DNA from: Sipunculus nudus
Taxonomy: Eukaryota > Annelida > Sipuncula > Golfingiida > Sipunculidae
DNA length: 64,000 nucleotides
Assembly (NCBI GenBank): GCA_026874595.1
Contig: CM049316.1
Location: 24,513,839 to 24,577,838 of the forward strand
Direction: 5' to 3'
In this document: positions 23,258 to 34,581 of the stretch, piece after piece
Layout of the letters: every line of letters starts with the position of its first letter
Position numbering within the stretch: position 1 is the stretch's first letter
Position numbers and translations under genes: made by a program
Notes under the pieces: model-generated
The model's input: only the letters and a program-made list of their open reading frames with translations
Databases searched by the model: none
Told to the model about the DNA's origin: nothing

Positions 23258-23389
23258 ATGGCGGAGACAATCGAGTATCCGGCCACGACACACCAGAGTA
23301 CCACAACCACAAATGTGGTTTATCCGCCACTAGGGTTCTACCCCGGATATATGAAGACAGTCCCAGGAATACTAAAAGCTGTACAAATA
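23258..23389 (+). CDS. Gene B exon 1 (44 codons)
   Basis: Starts MAETIEYPATTHQ and ends LKAVQI, followed by the donor GTAAGA. The gene C first exon ends the same way (FIIAEI then GTAAGA), which confirms the boundary. The open frame runs on into the intron but loses all resemblance there. Confidence 0.88.
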
Positions 23390-26300
23390 GTAAGACACAA
23401 ACACCAAACACACACATTCACTCGTCCTTTTCCAGCGTACACATGTCACTCAGTACCAAACAAATCCATATATATGGACTTCCTCATGTGGGGTACGTTT
23501 TTTATTAGCTCAGCTGAAGGAAATTCATCTGAGCAATAGCGATCACTTATTGTCTGTCGTCCGTCCGGCCTATCGTCCGCCCGTTAACAGGGCACAAATC
23601 AAAATCACTGGACCAGGAATCTCCTAATTTGACATCCAGGGAGGTCCATAAAAAATCTCCATGGATAATTGAAATAAGGTCACTGCGACATGTATTCTCA
23701 AGTTATGGGACATGTTTATGCGCGCCTCAGAATAATTAAAAATTTGATACAAAAACTCCAGTCTCTCAATAACTAACACATTATTTGCCATGATTTTGCC
23801 CATGCATATTGATCATGGACAGTTTCAACAGTTCTTAAAGACTGGTTGCGCCACCTATATGTTTTCCCATTTTACGTATTTTTTTTCTCGATTTTTCAGA
23901 CCGTTCAAATGAAGCAGTCTTGACGTTAACTAGGCACAAACTGTAATCGTTAGACCTAGAATTCTTTAACTCTTCATCCTTAGAGGTCCTAGGCGAAAGT
24001 CATCGGAAACCTGAAATTAGGCCATGGTGACCTATATACCGGCCAAAAACATGATTTGGAGCACCCAGAGAGTTAGACAGGGCACAAAACGTATACGTTA
24101 GGCCTAGAATTTTTTAAACTCTACATCCAGGTAGGTCCCAGGAAAATCTCCTCGGAAACCGGAAATGAGATCATGGTGACCTATATTTTGCGAGCTACGG
24201 ACCGAAAACAATATTGATAGCATCAAGAAGGTCAGACGGGGCACAAATTGTATCCATTTGGCCTAGAATCTTCTAATGTGACATCCTGAGAGGTCTTGGA
24301 TAAATATCCTTGGAAACATGAAATTAGTTCACTGTGACCGATTTTGTGTGAGCGACTGGTGAAAAGGCATGATTTTGAGCACCCAGACAGTCGGTCAGGG
24401 CACACATTGTATCTGTTAGCCCTAGAATCTTCTAACGTAATATCCAGGCAAATCTCCCTGGAAACTTGGTATTATGTCATGGTTACCTATATATATCCTG
24501 CGAGCTACTGGCCAAAACCATGTTTTTGTGAACCCCGTTGGTCGGAGAGGGCAAGGGTTGTAACCGTTTGGCCTAAAATCATCTAACACAGGATCCAAGG
24601 AGGTTCTGGGCAAATCTCCCGGGAAATCTTATACAAGGTCATGGTGACCTATATTCTGTAGGCGACTGGTCAGATATGTGATCATGAGCACCCAGACAGT
24701 CAGGCAGGGCACTTATTTGTTGGGCGTAGAACCTTCTAATATGACGTCCAGGGATGTCCTTAATAAGTCTCTTTTGAATCCTGAAATTAGGTAACTGTGA
24801 CCTATATTCTGTGAGCTACCAGAAGAAAACCTTATTTTCAGCACCTAGAAATTCAAACAGGGCACATATCTTTAATGTTGGACCTTGAAATGTCTTTCTT
24901 AATGTAAAGTGAGGTTATTGCAAGGTCTCCTTGGACATAAAAAAAAGTCACTGTGATCTATATTATGTGAGCTGTATGAAATAAAATTATTTGGGTACGC
25001 TATAGGTCAGACTGGAAACAAGTTGTAGGACTTTGATTTGGAAATAGGGAGTTTCTGGTCAATCATTTTAGAAACCTTAAATAAAGTCGCTGTTACCTGT
25101 TTGATAAGGATTGTGGGAAAAAAATGTCTTGAGCTCTCTGGAATTCATTATACCCGTTGTTCAAGGTTCTTTAACAATTTTCCACCAGATCATAACATCA
25201 ATAATTAATACATGAATCACCTGTATGTCAAATTCAGCTGAGCTTCATGGCCTATGGGCCACTTAACTTGAAGAGAAAGGTTTACAATGAATTATTAAGA
25301 CGCACATATTTACTTTCACAATATTATTTGTTCAATTCAGTTCATTTCCTTTTTTTGCAACACAAATATATACATTATACATGAAGTAGTCCATTTATTT
25401 ATAAAATTGTAACTGTGACAAAGAGAACTGACTCACAGAGTTTGTATGTCCTCTTAATATTAACACTGAATATTGTACATATATAGGTTATATGGTGCAT
25501 ACACAGTGCATTAAGGAAAATAAAGTTAAGACATATCAAAGTTGAGAAAACATATAATGCACATTATTGCAAAACTCAATTTAAATACAATTAATATGAT
25601 TCTTATGTAGAGGAAAGATTTTCTAACAGGCGGCTTTTAAGTGTTGATATTGCAGGCATTACTTTCATTAATAATATTATTCCAATTTCCAAGTATAAAC
25701 TGTTAAACAGTAATATTTACTGTTGAGTGCAGTTTTACATAGTAGCATAAGTGGAAAAAAACAAGGGTTTCCCTATACTATATCGAGGTAATTTGATGAA
25801 AACTTAATTTGAGAGAAATAGTAAGGCACAGACCAGCTCGTGCAGCTACACAAGCCCGTCCTTCTACAATATAAACCAAATACACGTACATCTTAAGAGA
25901 TCTACTTCTGGCTACACCATGCCTGTCTCATGAATATTCATGGATCGCACACACATACAAACAAAAAGAACCCCGAAAGCATTTTGTTTTTTTTTTTTCT
26001 TTCAAACTCGATCTCTATTAAGATGGAATTTCCTCTGTTCATTGCTGTTTTCATTTAATAATATTAGAAATAATATAGTTTAAAGTGCGTCATTTTCGTC
26101 CCCCAGGGCGAGTTAGATTTTAAATTATAAAAAATAGCTGGGAAATTATTCACTACAGTAAATTCTTGTTTGTTTTTTCTCACTTCCATGTTTCCTTTTT
26201 GCGTAAAAGTGAAATTTAACGTTTCAATAAAGTGTTTAAGCTTTATAGGTGTAAATTTTGGAATTCGTTTACGTGAGTGATGACGTCATATTTGTTTTCT

Positions 26301-28120
26301 GCAGGTGCTCAATTTGGTGGTATTTATCTGTGTGGTGGTTGCCCGGAGCGGATCGCCGCCAGGCTTGGTTTTAATTAAGTCACCTGACTGATGACGTCAT
26401 TTTGTTTTCTGCAGGTAAACAGTCTTGTGATGTTTATCTGTGCGGAGGTTGGCCGGACCGGATCTCCATCAGGATGAGTTTTAATTAGGTCACCTGACTG
26501 ATGACGTCATGTTTGTTTTCTGCAGGTACTCAGTCTTGTGGTGTTTATTTGTTCGGAGGTGGCCTGGACCGGGTCGCCGTCAGGTTGGGTGAGTTTTGTC
26601 TCTATGAGCTCCCTCCTGACTACATTAACACTTCTTCTCTTCCATCTCACCAACCTCGTCCACAGATTGTGGGGACCTTGGATACTCATAGTAAGTAAAT
26701 GTTTGTAAAAATTTGTAAATACATAATGTGATTTAAAGAGACGCAATGCGTTTTTTTATTATATATCTGTAATATGTTGTGATGATATGCAATATGTTTT
26801 CGTTAAATGCAATTCAGTTACTCAAAACTAAAATTTATTGCACATTGGTATTCTATACACGTTTTGGGTTAATAAAACACTATTACATTTGATAACATGC
26901 GCTTGAAGCAAATGTTTAAAAGATAAAAAAAGCAAAGTTGTACTAAATGTCAACACTTGAAAGTCTACATTTCCCCTCAGTAATAGTTATATGAACATAA
27001 TATATAATTCTATGACTCACACCCTTGATTGTGCAGATCGTTGTACCCTTTGTAGCCGCGGTGGTACCTTCATTCCTAAAATGCATCTTTCTTTCTTTTC
27101 GCAGGAATTCATTTACTACATCATCATCTGTCTCCTGTATTTCGTGGCCGCCATTGTCGCCGCAGCTTTCGCACCAAACAACCCGGCCATGGGGGCAGCA
27201 GCGGTGAATAAACACACACGTACATACACACAGCCATAACCCGCCTAGCACACATACAAGAACACGTTAAATTTGTCAAATCGTATAGTGTTTGCAAATG
27301 CGCTTGTATTAATAATGCCGAGGGACAAAGATTTACAATTGACAGCAGTGATAGACTTTCCCCGCAATATAAGGGACATCTATCGCCTACGAAAGATACT
27401 GATTGTTCGTGTCCGATATATTGCAAATAATTTATATTCAAATGGACATATTCGATCTAATGAGCACCCTGGGCGCTTATTGTTGAGTATTTGAAGTTTT
27501 CGATCACTAAAGAGTCCCCCCCCCCCCACACACACCCCTCTTATAGCCCAAATTTGTCCGACTTTGCTAAAAGACTGACTTTCCCAATCATGTTGTTCAA
27601 GATTCGTCACCCAACGATGTTATATTCGAATCTTGTATTCGTGGTCTCCATTTGTTCAGGAATATATGACTGGCAAATTGCATGATCATTTATGACTGAA
27701 AGGAGTTGGATGCAGCTTTGATATGGTTGTTAGCAATGAAGGGCGCTTATTATGCGTCAATTACGGTATATAAATTTCCAAGACATCGCATGAGCTATAG
27801 CGACGTTTAAGATAATTAAGAAGATGCTAATGAATGATACTTGCGACTTGCTACCGACTAGAACTCATGTAACCCTGGATTCAGGGTTAATATACTACCT
27901 TAGGTTTTCGAAAACAGGGGAAAAAATACGAATTGTTCAAAGGACCCTACAGAACTAAAATAATTGGGCGAATGGTTTTTCGTTTTAGCGAATGAAACAA
28001 AATATATGAAATTTTGCTAATTTGCTGGATCAATGTAAAATGGCGCATGAGTAAAACACAAAGCTGAATCCAGCTCTTTGTTTGAAATCATTGATCACAT
28101 AATAGTCATTCAAACCATGC

Positions 28121-28182
<62 letters not shown>

Positions 28183-28720
28183 CAATATGCATATTTTATA
28201 ATTCACAACACTGCGCATAACGGTCGTTTCGTATTTCGTATACTGACCCGATCACTCAAGGCCAGAAGTTGCTTGTGTGGCGCAAAAAATCTGTAAACTA
28301 CGAACTAAACTGAAACCTCTCTAATGAGGTACCCTTGGGACTGGGCCAAACTGTCCATTTTATAGATGTACCCACTATACGGAGATCATGGTCGTTACAT
28401 ATATAGGCTAAATAATAAGAACGAGAAAAATTGGGACCGTCAAAAAGTGCCCACTTATGCATGTGCCCTCTAGGAGAAGTTCCATTGTATATATAATAAG
28501 AAGACTTTGATATAATAAGGCCCGTAGTTTAGGATATATTGTTGAAACTTTTCTTCTTGTATTGCTTCAGTTCTTTGCCTTTGCTGTCCTGGTCGTGTAT
28601 GGGATTGATACATATTTAAAGTTCAAGACATGGAGGGAAAATCCGGATGGAATGGTTACCACGGCAACCACGACTACCACTACTACCACCACGGTTGTGA
28701 CGCAGAGGACGGAGTACTAG
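23258..28720 (+). CDS. Gene B: plasmolipin-like MARVEL membrane protein, 181 aa
   Basis: Coding exons are 23258-23389, 26526-26690, 27105-27203 and 28571-28720, all joined in phase 0, giving 181 residues (human plasmolipin is close to this length). Residues 1-35 are cytosolic and Thr/Tyr/Pro-rich. Membrane spans fall near 36-57 (LKAVQI-VLSLVVFIC), 64-89, 100-122 (IYYIIICLLYFVAAIVAA) and 133-150 (FFAFAVLVVYGIDTYL). The tail has nine Thr in ten residues (TTATTTTTTT-type) and ends VVTQRTEY. By family it should organise membrane domains or act in vesicle trafficking; that is inferred. It sits between two paralogues on the same strand. Exon 2 is preceded by two broken copies of its own 5' half. 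CMTM/MAL kinship is the alternative. Confidence 0.87.
23505..25265 (+). repeat. dispersed element with ~155-bp internal periodicity (copy 1)
   Basis: Starts TTAGCTCAGCTGAAGG and ends TTCAGCTGAGCTTCATGGCC then TATGGGCCACTT. Between them the block GGGCACAAATTGTATCC / CCTAGAATCTTCTAA / GGTC-CTGTGACCTATATTCTGTGAGCTAC recurs near 24079, 24240, 24399, 24549, 24707 and 24859, so the period is about 155 bp. The same element occurs at 31190-32245 in the same orientation. CAGCTGAG-to-GGGCCACTT borders are common in mollusc genomes (recollection, not checked). Confidence 0.75.
26270..26389 (+). pseudogene. decoy exon copy 1 of gene B exon 2 (5' half)
   Basis: Contains TGACGTCA (26281-26288), the acceptor TTTGTTTTCTGCAG and, from 26305, a 5'-half exon reading VLNLVVFICVVVARSGSPPG, then a few more codons to a TGA. 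It has no splice donor. If used, it would truncate the protein in the first span. Confidence 0.75.
26281..26509. promoter_or_regulatory. three TGACGTCA palindromes
   Basis: Perfect 8-bp CRE-type palindromes at 26281-26288, 26392-26399 and 26502-26509, one in each repeat unit about 16 bp before the acceptor. In animals TGACGTCA is the CREB/ATF site. Here the spacing comes from the tandem repeat, so function is open. Confidence 0.4.
26390..26500 (+). pseudogene. decoy exon copy 2 of gene B exon 2 (5' half)
   Basis: Second unit, spaced 110 bp from the first: TGACGTCA (26392-26399), TTTGTTTTCTGCAG, then from 26415 VNSLVMFICAEVGRTGSPSG followed directly by TGA. It has no donor and cannot yield a full protein. 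Confidence 0.75.
26526..26690 (+). CDS. Gene B exon 2 (55 codons), functional third copy
   Basis: Begins VLSLVVFICSEVAW after CTGCAG and ends WGPWILI before GTAAGTA. It aligns in length and layout with gene C exon 2 (56 codons, VINLLVIIC... to WPLY). It encodes spans 1 (remainder) and 2. Only this copy runs through to a donor. Confidence 0.85.
27105..27203 (+). CDS. Gene B exon 3 (33 codons)
   Basis: Encodes EFIYYIIICLLYFVAAIVAA and a loop ending MGAAA. The acceptor is CTTTTCGCAG and the donor is GTGAAT. Same length and phase as gene C exon 3 and the minus-strand gene E exon. Confidence 0.9.
28123..28181. repeat. (TA)n microsatellite
   Basis: About 59 bp of TA within gene B intron 3. Confidence 0.98.
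28312..28485. mobile_element. MITE remnant, related to 4925-5106
   Basis: GAAACCTCTCTAATGAGG at the left and GAAGTTCCATTGTATA at the right, with internal GGGACTGGGCC and CCCACTTATGC words. Diverged Tc1/Tigger-style non-autonomous element. Confidence 0.5.
28571..28720 (+). CDS. Gene B exon 4 (49 codons plus stop)
   Basis: Acceptor TTGCTTCAG. Span 4 is FFAFAVLVVYGIDTYLKF, followed by a WRENPDG turn, a Thr-rich stretch and VVTQRTEY, then TAG. Confidence 0.9.
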   Translation, partial: FFAFAVLVVYGIDTYLKFKTWRENPDGMVTTATTTTTTTTTVVTQRTEY

Positions 28721-29030
28721 CGAGCCTTTAACCGAAGCCCTTGACAATGCTTTCGCCAGTTTGCCATAGTTGAATGGATCCACTTGTGATGCGTCCATGT
28801 TAAGCTGTCATTTTACAAATATATTTGATCATTTGTACACTCATTTGAAATATATTCTTACAGTATTATACACGGAATAGGTATACAATTAAGAAAGTCG
28901 TTATTTTAATTTTTTAAAAATATTTTCCGTATATCAGTTTTCCTCTCCTTGTAGCTTACAAAATAATATTTATGTGGAAGAATGACACAATGGGATCACA
29001 ATTACATATACATTAAACTCAATAAGATAC

Positions 29031-29300
29031 GCAGCGGTTATACTCCACGGTCGTCCAAGAACTCCTCTCGAGTAACCGCTGGTTTGTATAGCAAGATCAT
29101 CTGGGTTCGAACACCAGGGTGCGCACAGAGAAAATAATGTAATCAGACCTATGAGAGTGGTAACGCATTGTGCATCCAGCTCCAAATTTTAAACATTATT
29201 GGCTCTGTGCCAACCCTGGTGATGTAACCAAGAGAACCTTGCTCTACGAAACAGCAGTTTAAATAAAAGATCTTGGACGACTGCTGTGTTTAACCGCTGC
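29031..29300. mobile_element. 270-bp foldback MITE
   Basis: The ends are GCAGCGGTTA (29031) and TAACCGCTGC (29300). The inverted similarity continues inward: TCGTCCAAGA pairs with TCTTGGACGA, and CACCAGGGTGCGCACAGAG pairs with CTCTGTGCCAACCCTGGTG. The whole unit is an imperfect palindrome of two arms of about 130 bp. It is non-coding and lies 310 bp after the gene B stop. Confidence 0.85.
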
Positions 29301-31189
29301 ATGGTGTTACAAAAAATTACTCGTGTATCTTTTGTGAGAAGTATATATAATTTGAGCAATACATACCTCGTTTATGTATAAATTTATATATAATTTAGAG
29401 TTAATGGTATAAAATTACATCTTATTACTCAAAATATAATTCTCACTAATTTATAGTTCAAACTCTTCTTGTTCTTATATATACTCATTAATGTTTTGTT
29501 AATATTGCACTTTTACGTACGTCTACTTATGTATTTATATAAGAATAAATATCTTAAGACTTATTTCTGCTTAATGTTTTCTCAGTAGTTCCTATCACCT
29601 TCAGAATAGAGTATTTGTCTAGAAATATGCTTTCTAATGAATGAAAGCCTCCTCCCTTTAATTATTCGGTCCATATTCCCAGGTTCTTTCTTGAATAACT
29701 AACAATAAAATTGTGACTGTTCCATAAAATGATGACGTTCCTGGATTCCGATCATGCGCCGGATCTACACCAAACTCTATAATATATTCTTTATTGGCAA
29801 ATTCCCGAAATGCCCTTAAAATTTAATGAGATCCCGTTCATGATAAATTTACGTCAGTTATGTTGTGAATAAACACACGAAAGGGGATGAACACGTACTC
29901 TCCCAGAGAAGGCCATAAAATGAAGCACGGCCGTTTGGTCTCCCGTAATTCCGTTGATTGTGGACGCATCTTAAGCCAAACTATTTGACAAAAACCAGCC
30001 ATCATCCACATTTAACTCATCTACTAATAAAGAAAGAATCCTGATGATTTTGAGGTCAAAGTTCAATGTCACAGGAACCATTTCTTGAAAGACTGTGGAA
30101 GCATTTTAAGCCAATGTGGTCATCCCTTCACATTTCATTTTTTACATTTTGCTCACCTCACCTAAAACTATAGGCAAGAACCCTATTGACCCAATTGTTG
30201 AAAAAGCGTGATGATACGTATTTAGCTAAATATTTCATCACAGTCCTTTCATTTCTCATACATTTCTTCAAACTACCAATAGGGGAAAGTTACTGCGAGT
30301 TAAGAAGTCAGAAGTACAAAGGTCAGGACCGTCCTACCCTGACCTGATATAGGTTAAGACGTTCGTGTGTCCATGGGTGTGTCTTCAAATTTGTATCTCC
30401 TCGCTGTTTACGCGGGTGAATTAGGCCGAGGCTTTATATACTGGGCTGCTATGGTACCTTGTATGAGAACAATTATATTTTCAACTGGTAATGTTGGAAA
30501 ATTTTAAATGGTAAGCCTAAAGTAATATCTCAGTAGTAACACACGATTAAGCTCCGCCCTTTCCGACTCTCTAGATTCATTAAGAAAATGTTGCATGAAT
30601 TCGTACGTTACTTTGAGTAATACTACTTAGTTTATATGATTTTCTTGAATAACATGCGATTCATAGCACAGGTGTCCTCAGTATACTATATAGTTTGTGT
30701 TTTGTCAAACAATGCCGAGATAAAATGCTACTATAACAAACATTGACAACGACATCTGTCCCTCTCACTCTGAAATGTTCTAAAATTTCTTGTAGATGGT
30801 GATTTGAGAAAATAGTATAAAAAAACATTAACACCTGAAAACAAAGTATAAAAGTAGTCTTTCTGAAAATAATTCCCTATAAAACTTTTGAAAAAAGTTT
30901 AGAAGCACTACTGTTAATATAGCTGCAAGTGCGCAGTCGTGAAATTTCAGGGCAGGGTCCAGGATTTATATACACGGTAACACGTAATTTACCTATAATA
31001 TTATAGTAAAAATTTAATGAAAGTTGCTAACTTTGTTAAAGTTCGGAGGAAAATTATCAATATAGCATATCCAAGGTATGTTTATATGGGGGAATGCAAC
31101 CCTAATACACCTCTCCCCTTAATTTCATAAACGGGTTAACAGTAGTCCACTCCGTAAAGAAATATCTGCTATACCAGTAACCAAGGCAG
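29301..31189. other. intergenic between genes B and C
   Basis: AT-rich with a family 1 repeat copy at 29690-29905. No exon recognised. Confidence 0.5.
29690..29905. repeat. dispersed repeat, family 1 (copy 3)
   Basis: GCGCCGGATCTACACCAAAC, TTATTGGCAAATTCCCGAAA, GAGATCCCGTTCATGAT and GGGGATGAACACGTACTCTC follow the same order as 2570-2800. Confidence 0.7.
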
Positions 31190-32245
31190 TCCTTTTTAGG
31201 TCAGCTGACTGATGTTAGTCAACGATCACCGTTTCTTCGTCCGCTATAACATAAAGGGCACAAGCCGTAACAGAAAGACTAGAAACTTCAAACTGTACAT
31301 TCAGGGAGTTTCTAGGCAAATATCTTTGGAAACCTTAAATTTGTCATGGTGACATATATATTTTGCAACTGCCAGCTGAAAATATGATATTGAGCATCCA
31401 GAAAGTCAAAAAGGGCACAAATTGCATCCAATAGAACTAGAACTAGGTGGTCGTGAGCAAATCTCCTTCACCACCTGAGATGAGGTTATGGTGACCTATA
31501 TTCTGTGAGCTACAAGCCGAAAACCTAATTTTGAACACCCAGAATGTCAGACAGCGCACATATCTTAACTGTTGGATTTAGAAACGTTTTACTAAATGTA
31601 AATGACATTGCAATATCACCTTGGACAACTGAAATAAGGTCGCTGTGACCTATATTCAGCAAGATATGTTGAAGAAAATGCTTTGAGCACCCCCATAAGT
31701 ATCTTTACAGCTGGACCTAGAAACTTCTAATCTGATTAAGATCCATGCAGGGAGGTCCCTGTGAAAATTTCCCTGAAACCTGCAATTAGGTCACTGTGAT
31801 TTAAGCACCATTTTAGTCAGACGGGCACAGATCGTAGCAGCTGGACCTATAAATTTCTAATTTAATTAAGATCAAGGGTGGCCTCTGTTAAATCTTCTTG
31901 GGACCCCTAAATAGGTGATCTACACTGTGAGCTATATGGGAACGAACATGATTTTGGCACGTTACAAGACAGGTGGACATAAAACGTAGCAGTTTGATAT
32001 AGAAACTTATCATCTGGGGAGTTCGTGGTAAATTCTTCTTGGAAACCTTAGACAAGTTCGCTGTAACCTATTTTCTAAGGACTATGCCATGGGTTAAAAG
32101 CATGATTTTGACCACTGGAAGTAGTTCTATACCCATTGTTTAAGATTCTTTTACAAATATTTTTCAGAAGATTATAACATCGATAATTCATGCATCACCT
32201 GCGTGTCTACTTCAACTGAGCGTCATGATCCATGGGCCACTCGTT
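31190..32245 (+). repeat. dispersed element with ~155-bp internal periodicity (copy 2)
   Basis: Shares the block GGGCACAAATTGCATCC, GGTTATGGTGACCTATATTC and TGTGAGCTACAAGCCGAAAA with 23505-25265. It ends TCAACTGAGCGTCATGATCC then ATGGGCCACTCG. Shorter than copy 1, so internal unit number differs. Confidence 0.75.
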
Positions 32246-33401
32246 CCAATTCCCTCATATATTGCGCTTTTAAAACAAATCTTTCACGATTATGAGTCAC
32301 AGAACTTTAGAGATGTATCCATGTTTTTTTATAGTTCCCTGTTTGTTATTTATATATGGAATAATTAAACGCATTTGACAAGACTGATCATTCAAAAATA
32401 TAATCTAATAGATGCCACACTGCTCCATGCATGAGGACACACGACCCCTGTGCCTAATATTGGCCGAGGACATGTATTATTTCATGAATAACACCGGCTG
32501 CTTTTGCAGCTCAGCTACCATTAATCTTTCTTCCAAAACAGCAGTCTGCAAACATTGATATTGCCTTATGCTTATACAATGATAATAATTGAATAAGCGT
32601 TTATATTTCATTATCAAGTTTACATAACAGCACAGAGGTCGTTTTCGTCCTCCCTTCAATGCTTAAGCATGCAAATAACAGTCGCTCACGTTTACACTTT
32701 CGTTTACCCGCCGCGTGTCAACAACTCGTGCAGCCTTCGGTACGCAGTAGCTCAGATATCACTGAGCCTGTTAACCTAGCTACAGCTAGTGAGGTGGTTA
32801 TATCAGGTTACTTCCTCTTACCAGAATAGCAAACATCCTAGTACTTGAAATATGTGACTGTAATATGGCTGCTGCGACACACGGCTAAGCTAAGCACAGC
32901 ACGGACTCGTTATGTGACATGACAGAAACAACATGAAGTCAGGTCTACCCACAGTGCTTACAGGTCAGTCTGAGGAATTGGTCTCGGTATAACGCTGAGT
33001 ATAATATTATCTGTACTGCTGCCATTTGTTTGGTGTTATGTATACCACCATTCTGGGCGTGTCTCTCAAATACAAGCCGTGCATGCAACCATATCGCAGT
33101 CGGACCTGACTTTGAAGGTCAAAACAACGCTGCTTACGTTCTCCGCAGGTAACCCGGAAGTGCATCCCGCACAGAATGCACACCTTGATGGAATTGGCTG
33201 TTTCAGGTGTGACAAGGTCACGTATTGGGTTATGTAATAGGAACACTTAATCCGATAGGCCCTAATTTGTTTTTAGTGGAACGTAATATTTAATTTTTGG
33301 TGAACACTGCTTGTCTACATGCGGAATTTAATATTTCTTATTAGATCATAAAGACCATCATTTAATGTCAAGTTGAAAGACTATAAAAATCTAGAATTTC
33401 T

Positions 33402-33404
<3 letters not shown>

Positions 33405-33490
<86 letters not shown>
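33405..33490. repeat. compound (TA)n-(GA)n microsatellite
   Basis: TA run to 33456, then GA run to 33490, the same TA-then-GA order as at 18820-18908. Confidence 0.97.
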
Positions 33491-33492
<2 letters not shown>

Positions 33493-34324
33493 TGCGAACT
33501 CCCTAACAGTTTTCCAGACAATAAACGCCAGGCTTCGGGTGTTTTTTTTGGTATTTACCTTTGAGCTACGGATATTTGTAACAAAATAGTTATTATCTTT
33601 TATAAAAATATAAAAATTGTTTATAATACCATCATATTTTTGCGTTTTTGCCACTGAAAAGGAAACCAATGATTATAATATTCTTCATGTAGACTATCAT
33701 TATGGGTTTAATATTTTATTCCACTTTACGAAATGCAAGATGATGTAAATGTAGGCCAATATGTCTTATCATAACTTGAAGATATTTCGAACTCTAGCAT
33801 GCATGGACTCGCAGATTGGGCTGATAAGCAACTGAGCTATTCTTGCAGAAGATATGTACCTCAGCGTACACCAACAGTATTTGCATGGATATCGATCTTT
33901 GCTGAGTGTATATATAGGACTGTTATGTTCGTGGCGGAAAAAGCGTAATTTGATGTTTGGGAAACATCATGACTCTACACTAACTAGTGACGAATCTCCC
34001 ACTGAAACATTTGGATGGACGCCAGGTGGTAAATAAAAATACACGCCATCTAAAGAACAAACTGACATTGATAACTCACAGCTGACACGAGAAACGTGCA
34101 ATTGGGAGCTTTAAACCAAGCATTCATTTCTTTAGCTGTCCGGGGGACGACTCGGTTATTGCGTATGTATGTATGTTTGTCTGAACCTGTAACTGAAACA
34201 CTGCAGTGCATTATCACAAGTTTAGTTGCTACAAAATGTCGGTTCTCCTTGAAGTTTAGCCGTATATATATCAAAGAAATTCTACAATTCACAGGGCAAA
34301 ACAATATTCTTAAATGTCTCTCTT

Positions 34325-34329
<5 letters not shown>

Positions 34330-34371
<42 letters not shown>
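34330..34371. repeat. (TA)n microsatellite
   Basis: About 42 bp of TA just before gene C. Confidence 0.98.
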
Positions 34372-34376
<5 letters not shown>

Positions 34377-34464
34377 AATAAGCACATGGCCCATTTTAAC
34401 AAGCATCACTGTATTCGCTTCATTTTCAATCAATTTACTATTTTGATGACAGGTCACGTGGGAT

Positions 34465-34581
34465 ATGGAGGAGCATGACGTGACCATGTCACGTGATGAG
34501 ACCACAGTCAACAACACAGGAATAACCCTTCAGCTGGGCTACGTGAAAACCAGGCCGGGTCTGTTTATTATAGCCGAAATA
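34465..34581 (+). CDS. Gene C exon 1 (39 codons)
   Basis: Starts MEEHDVTMSRDE and ends GLFIIAEI before the donor GTAAGA. The open frame continues to 34926 only by reading into the intron. Confidence 0.85.

Larger units (their letters stand above)
23390..26525 (+). other. Gene B intron 1
   Basis: 3.1-kb intron. It contains a long tandem-periodic repeat element (23505-25265) and, at its 3' end, two decoy acceptors with half-exon copies. Confidence 0.75.
27204..28570 (+). other. Gene B intron 3
   Basis: 1367 bp. Contains a (TA)n tract at 28123-28181 and a MITE-like remnant at 28312-28485. No additional exon. Confidence 0.8.
32246..34464. other. upstream region of gene C
   Basis: The stretch at about 32690-32965 is less AT-rich and ends in CAGTGCTTACAGGTCAGT, which could be a non-coding first exon with its donor. 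The ATG-proximal acceptor of gene C (ATTTTGATGACAG, ending about 34451) implies such an exon. A TA/GA microsatellite lies at 33405-33490. Confidence 0.35.

Noticed and set aside
33007-33246. 79-codon minus frame with several Cys
   Set aside because: Looks weakly protein-like (IKVCILCGMHFRVTC) but has no zinc-finger spacing I recognise and no partner exon. Left unannotated.
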